Positions 1 to 5,016 of a DNA stretch of 5,016 nt are shown piece after piece. The notes under the pieces were generated by a model. That model saw nothing but the letters and a program-made list of their open reading frames with translations. It was not told the origin of the DNA and ran no database searches. This DNA comes from an uncultured Lachnospiraceae bacterium (GTDB lineage Bacteria > Bacillota > Clostridia > Lachnospirales > Lachnospiraceae), in assembly GCA_902803245.1 (NCBI GenBank), contig CADCPJ010000279.1:1-5016 (forward strand), written 5' to 3'. The position numbers were made by a program, and so were the translations under genes. Every line of letters begins with the position of its first letter. Position 1 is the first letter of the stretch.

Positions 1-212
1 AATCATGGAAATACGGCGGGTTCTGACGAATCATGGAAATACGGCGGGTTCTGACGAATCATGGAAATACGGCGGGTTCTGACGAATCATGGAAATACGG
101 CGGGTTCTGATGAATCACGGAAATGCGGTAGCTTCTTATGAATCATGGAAATGCAGCAGCTTCTTATGAATTATGGAAATGCGGCAGCTCCTTATGAATC
201 ATGGAAATGCGG
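1..212. repeat. 28-bp tandem repeat array, about 7.6 units
   Basis: Units begin at 1, 29, 57, 85, 113, 141 and 169, each exactly 28 bp, with a partial eighth copy at 197-212. The first three are identical and the fourth differs by one base (C to T at 110). Units five to seven are more diverged but keep the ATGGAAAT core and the exact length. There are no unique spacers, so this is not a CRISPR array. Each unit carries TGA (for example 24-26, 52-54, 80-82) or a changed equivalent, and because 28 is not a multiple of three the first copies close all three forward frames. The array may continue upstream of the window. Function unknown. Confidence 0.95.
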
Positions 213-215
213 AAT

Positions 216-382
216 GACAGAAACGGTGAATACAGACCTGATAATCACAGATACAATGAGACGGTAAAAAACGAACACAGATACGATAAACACAGAAACA
301 ATGAGATTGTAAAAATGAGCACAGATACAATGAACATAGAAACAGCGGACACAGAAACAATGAACACGGAGATGAAGACGGA
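216..382. repeat. 15-bp degenerate tandem repeat leading into the ligase gene
   Basis: About eleven units of consensus CACAGAWACAATGAR begin at 216, 231, 246, 261, 276, 291, 306 (14 bp), 320, 335, 350 and 365. The array follows the 28-bp array directly and runs past the preferred ligase start at 372. The frame of the ligase is open through it, but the 14-bp unit shifts the repeat relative to that frame: earlier units would read HRYNE-like and later ones TDTMN-like. Such an unselected shift suggests mostly non-coding DNA. Together with the 28-bp array it accounts for nearly all of the 371-bp leader; no clear promoter is visible there. Confidence 0.85.
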
Positions 383-1991
383 CACACTTGTAAGGAGAGT
401 GCTTGAACTTGCTGTGACACAGCCGGATAAGGCGGCCCTGATCTTCCGCAGCGAGATCGTGACCTACCGCGAATACGGGAGGCAGATCACCCGCGCTGCG
501 GCTCTTCTTAAGTCTCTCGGCGTAAAGAGAGGAGACCGCGTGCTCTACACGGCGGTTTCCAAGCCGCAGACTTTCGTGCTGTTTCTCGGAATTCAGTATC
601 TGGGAGCTGTTGCGGTTCCAACGGACAAGGCCGGGCTGCCTGAGGGAGAGATCAGCCTCTATGAGAGCGCGGGCGCGTCGCTGCTTCTTACGACGCTGAA
701 GATGAGGGACGTCCCGGAAGGGATGAAGGTCATCACCCAGAAGGAGTTCTTCGCCTCGCCTGGCGGCAGGGACGGCGCTGCGGCTGATGGAAAAGCTGAT
801 GCCTCATCTGACAGCGCGGACGGCATTTCGGCTGATGGAAAAGCTGATGCCTCATCTGACAGTGCGGACGGCATACCGGTTCCGGACTATGAAATGCCGG
901 ACGGCGAGGACCTCTCAGAGATCCTCTTCACATCCGGGACCACAGGAAAACCGAAGGGCGTCATGCTGAGCTTCCGCGCCGTATACCACATTCTTCAGAA
1001 TACGAGGCGCGGCATCGGCATAACGGAAGAGGACAGGGTTTTGATGCCCCTGCCGCTGCATCACTCCCTGGCCCTGAGAGTGAGCCGCGCCACGCTCTAT
1101 GCCGGCGGGACGCTGGTACTCCAGAACGGCTTCGCTTTCGCGAAAGAGACGGAGACGAATCAGGTCCGGCACAGGTGCACCGGCTTTGCTGCCGTTCCGG
1201 TCTCCATGGAACTGCTCTTAAGCCAGATGAAGGACCATTTTTACGAGGTGATGGGCGCCTTCCGGTTCATCGAGATCGGGGCGGGCGCACTCACGGTGGA
1301 GCAGAGGAAGCGCCTCTCCGCAAAGCTTCCGAACACCAGGATCACAAACACCTGGGGCTCCTCGGAGACCGGCGGAGTGATCTTCGCAGATGTCCACGAT
1401 ATTGCCGGCAGCGAGCGGAGAGTCAGCTCGCTCGGGCGGGTGATCGACAGCGCGGAGCTCCGCTTTATCCCGGTGGAAGGCGCGGCCCCCGCAGCCCCCT
1501 GCGGGACGGACAGCGAGCATCCGGGAAGGCTTGCCTTGAGGGGCGGCATGGTGATGAGCGGCTACTTTAAAGATGAGGAGCAGACAAGAGACGCCCTTAG
1601 GGACGGCTGGCTCGTCACCAATGACCTGGCATACGCCGATGAAGACGGCTATGTCTTCATGCTCGGCCGCTCGGACGACATCATCAACATCGGCGGCGAG
1701 AAGCTCTCCCCTCTCGAGATGGAGAACGCCGCCAGCGAATACGAAGGCGCCGCCGAGTACGCGTGTATCGGGGTGCCGGACCCGAAGGGAATCTTAGGCC
1801 AGGTGCCGGTGCTCTTTGTCGGCGGGTGCCGCAAGGATTACGACGCCGTGAAGCTTAAGGAATATCTCGCATCAAAAATGACCCGCCTGAAGCTTCCGGC
1901 CAGGATCTGCGAGGTGGAAGCCCTGCCGAGAAACCGCATGCAGAAGCTGGACAGGAAGGCTCTCGCGGATCTCTATAAGACAATGCAATAG
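372..1991 (+). CDS. AMP-forming acyl/aminoacyl-activating ligase (ANL superfamily, DltA-like role)
   Basis: The 539-residue product is a complete adenylate-forming enzyme, expected to activate a carboxylic acid with ATP and pass it to a thiol, probably the carrier protein encoded at 3405. Numbered from this start, the phosphate-binding motif LFTSGTTGKPKG is at about 185-196, NTWGSSETGG at 326-335, the GWLVTND aspartate region at 412-418, the hinge GRSDDIINIGGEK at 432-444, and the C-terminal catalytic lysine in LPRNRMQKLDR (K525). The usual glycine before that lysine is Gln. The ORF is open from ATG 201 (596 residues), but the first 57 codons are array-derived. The fold begins at about TLVRRVLELAVTQPDKAAL, so ATG 372 is preferred; no start has a good ribosome-binding site (GGAG at 368-371 touches the ATG). 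A duplicated Ala/Asp/Ser-rich insert precedes the phosphate-binding motif. The substrate is not readable; an acyl-CoA synthetase is an alternative. Confidence 0.9.
   Translation: MKTDTLVRRVLELAVTQPDKAALIFRSEIVTYREYGRQITRAAALLKSLGVKRGDRVLYTAVSKPQTFVLFLGIQYLGAVAVPTDKAGLPEGEISLYESAGASLLLTTLKMRDVPEGMKVITQKEFFASPGGRDGAAADGKADASSDSADGISADGKADASSDSADGIPVPDYEMPDGEDLSEILFTSGTTGKPKGVMLSFRAVYHILQNTRRGIGITEEDRVLMPLPLHHSLALRVSRATLYAGGTLVLQNGFAFAKETETNQVRHRCTGFAAVPVSMELLLSQMKDHFYEVMGAFRFIEIGAGALTVEQRKRLSAKLPNTRITNTWGSSETGGVIFADVHDIAGSERRVSSLGRVIDSAELRFIPVEGAAPAAPCGTDSEHPGRLALRGGMVMSGYFKDEEQTRDALRDGWLVTNDLAYADEDGYVFMLGRSDDIINIGGEKLSPLEMENAASEYEGAAEYACIGVPDPKGILGQVPVLFVGGCRKDYDAVKLKEYLASKMTRLKLPARICEVEALPRNRMQKLDRKALADLYKTMQ
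783..878 (+). repeat. 48-bp in-frame tandem duplication inside the ligase gene
   Basis: Copies 783-830 and 831-878 match at 45 of 48 positions. Each encodes 16 residues, ADGKADASSDSADGIS and the same with a final P. The pair forms a hydrophilic Ala/Asp/Ser-rich linker just upstream of the phosphate-binding motif, where homologues normally have only a short loop. A length of 48 keeps the reading frame, so the gene stays intact. Confidence 0.95.
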
Positions 1992-2143
1992 AACAGCAGA
2001 ACGGCATGATGCGATAGCACAATGGACCAGTATGATGCAATAGGACAGTGGGCCAGTATGATGCGGCGATGACGGACAGAATGATACGGCGGATCAGTAT
2101 GATGCAATGACGATCGACGAAATGAGACAGCGGACGGGTATCT
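1982..2143. repeat. 26-bp tandem repeat, degenerating toward the next gene
   Basis: Three 26-bp units at 1982, 2008 and 2034 share GATGCRATAG at the start, and the last two end in CCAGTAT. Shortened copies start at 2060 (23 bp), 2083 (18 bp), 2101 (23 bp) and about 2124. The first unit includes the last codons and TAG stop (1989-1991) of the ligase gene. The array fills the 153-bp gap up to the SGNH-like gene. No terminator hairpin or clear promoter is seen inside it. Confidence 0.8.
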
Positions 2144-2144
2144 G

Positions 2145-3275
2145 ATGGAACCGGATGAAGTAAATGAGACGATGAGGGATAAAAGGAATGAAGGAGAACC
2201 GCTCTCTCCAGGCAGGGAAAGGGGCGGCGGAAATCTGTGGAATGCCGTGCGCTGTGCGGCCTTTCTTGCGCTGGCTGCATTTATCTTTATCCACGTCAGC
2301 TACATCGTCAGGCAGGTGCCGTGGAGGTACAACAAGGAGACATTTACCGCATTTTATGCGGAGGAGAAGAATTCTCTCGATGTGGTGACGCTCGGCAGCA
2401 GCGGCTGTTACATGTTTTTTGACAATCCCTATCTCTACGAGAAGTTCGGCCTCACCTCGTTCAACCTGTCCGTGCCGCTCATGCCTTCGATGGCCGCGTC
2501 CTACGTCATGGACGAGGTGGAGCTCACGCAGTCGCCGCAGCTCTATGTCGTGGAGGCGAGGTTCTTCATCCGTAAGCCGGGAAAGAGGCCGAACCGCGCG
2601 CTGTACCTGCTCACGGACTCCATGAATTACGGGATCAATAAGCTCCGCATGATTATCCGCGGCTATCCGTCCCTGACGGAGCGGGTACAGGCATTTTTCG
2701 ACCTCTGTAAGTACCACGGTTACTGGAGCGGCGTGAGGCGGGGAACTCTCGCATTTTGGGACAATAAGAAGAAATCTCCGATGAAGACGTGGAGAAACCG
2801 CGCGAAGGTGATGCCTCTTACCGGCCCGGAGATCCGGACGGATCTCACCCCGCTGCCTCTCGAGAAGTCGAGGGAAGAGGAGCTGCGCAGCCTTCTTGAA
2901 GAATGCCGGAAGAAGGGGCGGCAGGTGCTCTTTGTCGCGACGCCGTATGTCTTCAGTGAGAACTACGCGAGGCGGAAGCTCTCGATGATGGAGATCGTGG
3001 AGAGCTACGGGTATCATTTTCTCGATCTCACGGACGGCGAGGCCTACGGGATCGATTACAGCACGGATTTCTGGGATGAGCGCCACTCGAATTACCGCGG
3101 AGCCGAAAAAGTGACAAATGCACTTGGAGAATATATCGAAAAGGAGTACAATATCCACGCTGAGCACACAAAGACCGCAGAAGCTGACTGGGAGAACTGC
3201 GTCCGGCTCAGCAACGAGCAGATCCGGGACATCAGGAACGGGGAAGCGGAGTCCGGAGATAAAGAGGATGCATAG
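2145..3275 (+). CDS. Membrane-anchored SGNH-like acyltransferase/hydrolase, first paralogue (DltD-like role)
   Basis: The 376-residue protein has a hydrophilic N-terminus of about 30 residues, one hydrophobic segment (about 35-54, AVRCAAFLALAAFIFIHVSY) and a large domain expected outside the membrane. The domain has the SGNH landmarks: VVTLGSSGCYMFF near 80-92, with Ser86 as candidate nucleophile, and DERHSNYRG at 311-319, giving a D-x-x-H pair (Asp311, His314). FNLSVPLMPSMAASY at 106-120 aligns with the protein encoded at 3711. The family is known to modify or transfer acyl groups on surface polymers; here the ligase and carrier neighbours suggest such a role by inference. The tail after about 335 is charged and probably disordered. 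ATG 2145 has only a weak GGACGGG upstream (2132-2138); ATG 2172 is an alternative. The stop codon lies in the first unit of the 11-bp array. Confidence 0.85.
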   Translation: MEPDEVNETMRDKRNEGEPLSPGRERGGGNLWNAVRCAAFLALAAFIFIHVSYIVRQVPWRYNKETFTAFYAEEKNSLDVVTLGSSGCYMFFDNPYLYEKFGLTSFNLSVPLMPSMAASYVMDEVELTQSPQLYVVEARFFIRKPGKRPNRALYLLTDSMNYGINKLRMIIRGYPSLTERVQAFFDLCKYHGYWSGVRRGTLAFWDNKKKSPMKTWRNRAKVMPLTGPEIRTDLTPLPLEKSREEELRSLLEECRKKGRQVLFVATPYVFSENYARRKLSMMEIVESYGYHFLDLTDGEAYGIDYSTDFWDERHSNYRGAEKVTNALGEYIEKEYNIHAEHTKTAEADWENCVRLSNEQIRDIRNGEAESGDKEDA

Positions 3276-3389
3276 GAGATGCATAGAAGATGCATAGAAG
3301 ATGTATAGAGGATGCATAGAAGATGTATAGAGAATACATAGAGGACACATAGAGAATACATAGAGAAAATACAAAGAGAATACATTAAG
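3267..3389. repeat. 11-bp tandem repeat array, about 11 units
   Basis: Units of consensus GATGCATAGAG start at 3267, 3278, 3289, 3300, 3311, 3322, 3333, 3344, 3355, 3366 (13 bp) and 3379. The early units are near-identical; the later ones drift to AATACATAGAG. The TAG stop of the upstream gene (3273-3275) is part of unit one. Most units carry TAG, and since 11 is not a multiple of three successive units close all three forward frames. The period is close to one DNA helical turn. The array is purine-rich on the + strand and fills the gap up to the ribosome-binding site of the carrier gene. Confidence 0.95.
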
Positions 3390-3390
3390 A

Positions 3391-3395
3391 AAGGA
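3391..3395 (+). promoter_or_regulatory. Ribosome-binding site of the acyl carrier protein gene
   Basis: AAGGA within AAGAAAGGAAAAG lies 9 nt upstream of ATG 3405, just after the 11-bp array ends. It is the clearest Shine-Dalgarno-like site in the window and supports that start. Confidence 0.7.
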
Positions 3396-3404
3396 AAAGT
3401 AGAG

Positions 3405-3629
3405 ATGAGAGAAAAGGTTCTGGAAGTACTGGCGGAGAATTATCCCGAGATTGACTTTGAGAGTTCTGATGAGCTGGTGGATGACGGCACGCTCGACTCG
3501 CTGACCGTCGTCGGCATCATCAGCGCCCTGTCCGCGGAGTTCGACGTGGAGCTTCCTTACGAGGAGATCACTCCCGAGAATTTCAACTCCGTCGATGCGA
3601 TGGCAGCGATCTATGAGAAATATATGTGA
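3405..3629 (+). CDS. Stand-alone acyl carrier protein (DltC-like role)
   Basis: This 74-residue acidic protein has the length and helix pattern of a single carrier domain. The LDSL motif at residues 30-33 gives Ser32 as the expected attachment site for 4'-phosphopantetheine, followed by helix II (TVVGIISALSAEFDVELP) and a C-terminal helix ending in AAIYEKYM. It is expected to be a cytoplasmic carrier, loaded by the ligase encoded upstream and donating its acyl group to a membrane transferase. It lies between the two SGNH-like genes, 129 bp after the first and 81 bp before the second. A housekeeping fatty-acid carrier is less likely, since no fatty-acid synthesis gene is near and the motif is LDSL in a shorter protein. 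A D-alanyl carrier is possible but cannot be told from other acyl carriers by eye. Confidence 0.92.
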   Translation: MREKVLEVLAENYPEIDFESSDELVDDGTLDSLTVVGIISALSAEFDVELPYEEITPENFNSVDAMAAIYEKYM

Positions 3630-3646
3630 GTATCCGTCTGCAATGA

Positions 3647-3664
3647 TACCGGCTGACTCCGGTA
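3647..3664 (+). other. Small perfect hairpin between the carrier and second SGNH-like gene
   Basis: TACCGG at 3647-3652 pairs with CCGGTA at 3659-3664 around a six-base loop (CTGACT). It begins 17 bp after the carrier stop codon. The following bases are A-rich rather than a T-run, so it is not a typical intrinsic terminator; it could stabilise or process the mRNA, or be chance. Confidence 0.4.
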
Positions 3665-3696
3665 AAATGCAAAATGCACAAAATGCACAAGATGCA
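3664..3696. repeat. Short 9-bp tandem repeat
   Basis: AAAATGC at 3664-3670 is followed by two identical AAAATGCAC units (3671-3679, 3680-3688) and a variant AAGATGCA at 3689-3696. The array stops at the ribosome-binding site of the next gene. It is the smallest of the gap arrays. Confidence 0.75.
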
Positions 3697-3702
3697 AAGG
3701 AA
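3696..3702 (+). promoter_or_regulatory. Ribosome-binding site of the second SGNH-like gene
   Basis: AAAGGAA, whose AAAGG core ends 10 nt before ATG 3711, favours that start over the internal ATG at 3759, which has no such site in front of it. Confidence 0.55.
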
Positions 3703-3710
3703 CACGGTCG

Positions 3711-4814
3711 ATGACGACTCGCATTCACCCGGGCGGCGACCGGGAAAAAACTGCAGATATGCGGGGAGGAAAGGTACAGAAGGCGATCCGCTGTGCCGTC
3801 TTTCTGGCGGGCATCATTGCGGCCGTCATTTTGCTTGGGAAGGTTTTAAGGGTGAGGAACGGTGAGTATCTCTCGCCCGAAGCGAGCCGCCTGAAAGCGG
3901 ACTCCGCCGACGTGCTTTTCCTCGGCCCGTCCACGATCATGAACGGGGTCTACCCCTTAAATCTCTGGCATGACTTCGGAATCACTGCTTTCAACTGCGG
4001 CAGCGGGAGCCAGTCCCTCATGGCCAGCTATTATCTCCTTGAGGATATCCTTGCGCGGATGAAGCCGAAGCTCGTCGTGCTCGACTGCGGGAAGGCGCGC
4101 TCGGCCAGAGCGATCGTGAAATCGGGGTACCTTCATTACATCACGGATATGCTGCCGATCATCAATTCCAGCAGATTCACCATGATCGATAAGTCTGCCA
4201 AAGACCGGGCGTACAGCTTCGATACAGTTGCAGGTCTTATCTTCCCGTGCTTCGCCTACCACGACAGGTGGCAGCACATAAAGAGGGGTGATCTGGCCCC
4301 GGACGTGAAGCTGATTACGCTCGGAGCAAAGGTGGATCCGCGGGTCTGGAACGTCACGGACCCATACGCCGCCCACGAGGCGGATCCGGACTATGTTCTT
4401 CCCGAGATGGCAGAGACGTATCTGAGAAAGATCATTGAGACCTGCCGCGAGGAGGGAATCGATCTCCTCATGGTCACGATGCCGAATATGACGCCGGCGG
4501 TCGATGTGGACCAGGAGGAATACGAGCTCCGGGTTGACGCAGCGGCGGCAGTCCAGAAGATTGCCGACGAGTACGGGGTCATTCATGAGAACCAGATCAC
4601 GGAAGGGGAGAACATCGGGCTCATTCCCGGGGCGGACGTCGCCGACGGGCAGCACCTCAACTATGTGGGTGCCGGCAAATACACGGCGTGGATCGGGAAC
4701 TATATAAAGGAGCACTACAGTGTGCCGGATCACCGCGGCGAGAGCGGCTATGAGGAAATGGACCGGAAGTATGAGGAATTCCGGAAATACCTTGAGACGA
4801 TGGGGACTGCGTGA
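3711..4814 (+). CDS. Membrane-anchored SGNH-like acyltransferase/hydrolase, second paralogue (DltD-like role)
   Basis: The 367-residue protein has a short basic N-terminus, one hydrophobic segment at about 26-44 (CAVFLAGIIAAVILLGKVL) and an expected extracytoplasmic SGNH-like domain. The nucleophile block is VLFLGPSTIMNG with Ser74 after G72-P73. FNCGSGSQSLMASYYLLEDI at 94-113 corresponds to the oxyanion-block region, and DGQHLNYVG at 312-320 gives Asp312 and His315. It shares FGxTxFN, MAxSY, a CR-(K/E)-x-G segment, and H-x-NYxGAxK followed by a YIxxxY segment with the protein encoded at 2145, so the two are diverged paralogues. The candidate catalytic residues are kept, which argues for an active enzyme or transferase. 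The last 30 residues are charged and probably helical. It is probably co-transcribed with the carrier. The target polymer is unknown; a plain esterase is the main alternative. Confidence 0.85.
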   Translation: MTTRIHPGGDREKTADMRGGKVQKAIRCAVFLAGIIAAVILLGKVLRVRNGEYLSPEASRLKADSADVLFLGPSTIMNGVYPLNLWHDFGITAFNCGSGSQSLMASYYLLEDILARMKPKLVVLDCGKARSARAIVKSGYLHYITDMLPIINSSRFTMIDKSAKDRAYSFDTVAGLIFPCFAYHDRWQHIKRGDLAPDVKLITLGAKVDPRVWNVTDPYAAHEADPDYVLPEMAETYLRKIIETCREEGIDLLMVTMPNMTPAVDVDQEEYELRVDAAAAVQKIADEYGVIHENQITEGENIGLIPGADVADGQHLNYVGAGKYTAWIGNYIKEHYSVPDHRGESGYEEMDRKYEEFRKYLETMGTA

Positions 4815-4825
4815 CAGGAGCAAAG

Positions 4826-5016
4826 CAGGTTGCGGACATGCTCAGGATTATGCATAAGCAGAGCAGGTTTTGGATGTGCCTGGAACAATGCATAAGCAGA
4901 GCAGGGCTTGGGTGTGCCCGGAACAATGCATTAGTAAAACAGCTTTTTAAATGTGTTTGGAATATTGCATATGCAGAACATTTTTTTGAAAAAGATTGCA
5001 TCAGTCGTGCTGGCAC
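4826..5016. repeat. 38-bp tandem repeat array, decaying toward the window edge
   Basis: Units at 4826, 4864 and 4902 are exactly 38 bp and share CAGG...GGAACAATGCATAAGCAGAG-type sequence; the second and third are closest. A fourth at 4940 is 39 bp and T-richer. A fifth from 4979 is barely recognisable. The TAA in GCATAAGCAG and the non-multiple-of-three period close forward frames. The array starts 12 bp after the stop codon of the second SGNH-like gene and fills the rest of the window. Confidence 0.85.
4971..5016 (+). CDS. Possible start of an exported or membrane protein, cut by the window edge
   Basis: ATG 4971 opens a frame with no stop to the window end, encoding MQNIFLKKIASVVLA. A basic pair followed by a hydrophobic stretch is what the start of a signal peptide or membrane segment looks like. 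A weak TTTGGA lies about 9 nt upstream. Only 15 residues are visible and the ATG lies within the fourth unit of the 38-bp array, so it could be chance. In-frame GTG 4953 and TTG 4965 are alternative starts. Confidence 0.35.
   Translation, partial: MQNIFLKKIASVVLA

Noticed and set aside
1..212. CRISPR array
   Set aside because: The 28-bp units are directly contiguous with no unique spacers, and no cas gene is present.
302..330. Sigma-70 promoter with TACAAT at 325-330
   Set aside because: The -10-like word is part of the 15-bp repeat unit and recurs, and no TTGACA-like box lies at a suitable distance.
199..420. 73-codon Cys/Ser/Leu-rich minus-strand frame
   Set aside because: It is the complement of the 15-bp array; its repeated CVYRIC-type pattern comes from the DNA repeat, not from a protein family.
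1175..1570. 131-codon overlapping + strand frame
   Set aside because: It is an out-of-frame shadow inside the ligase, which has conserved adenylation motifs across the same bases.
2094..3728. 544-codon open frame on the minus strand
   Set aside because: It is antisense to the first SGNH-like gene and the carrier gene, both with recognisable motifs. Its translation includes a repetitive Leu/Tyr/Cys-rich stretch that is only the complement of the 11-bp array, and it shows no domain I recognise.
3957..4823. 288-codon open frame on the minus strand
   Set aside because: It lies antisense within the second SGNH-like gene, whose + frame has a membrane segment and SGNH motifs. The minus frame is a composition effect and shows no motif.
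4902..4990. Intrinsic terminator after the second SGNH-like gene
   Set aside because: GGGC/GCCC at 4905-4920 gives only a four-base stem with an eight-base loop, and the T-run at 4981-4987 is about 60 bp further on, so it does not form a terminator.

Overview
The window has the look of a Gram-positive, Clostridia-type genome, and a Lachnospiraceae member is my best guess. This rests on gene content (a ligase, an acyl carrier protein and membrane-anchored SGNH-like proteins grouped as in D-alanylation-type loci) and on moderately GC-rich coding DNA next to purine-rich gaps. No marker gene fixes the taxonomy.

Layout, all on the + strand: 1-371 is a gene-free leader made of two tandem arrays (28-bp, then 15-bp units). 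372-1991 encodes an AMP-forming acyl/aminoacyl-activating ligase. 1982-2143 is a ~26-bp array. 2145-3275 encodes an N-terminally anchored SGNH-like protein. 3267-3389 is an 11-bp array. 3405-3629 encodes a 74-residue acyl carrier protein. 3664-3696 is a short ~9-bp array next to a small hairpin. 3711-4814 encodes a second anchored SGNH-like protein, paralogous to the first. 4826-5016 is a 38-bp array, and the start of another ORF, cut by the window edge, may lie at 4971.

The ligase, carrier and two SGNH-like proteins together resemble a Dlt-type route: DltA-like activation of an acid with ATP, loading onto the phosphopantetheine arm of the DltC-like carrier, membrane passage by a DltB-like MBOAT protein, and transfer to a surface polymer with help from DltD-like proteins. 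No MBOAT gene is visible, so it would have to lie just outside the window or elsewhere. The acyl substrate and the acceptor cannot be read from the sequence.

The most unusual feature is that every gap between genes is filled by its own tandem repeat with its own period (28, 15, ~26, 11, ~9 and 38 bp). Several arrays run into the ends of the neighbouring genes and supply their stop codons. I saw no convincing intrinsic terminator or sigma-70 promoter, so the genes may be one transcription unit.
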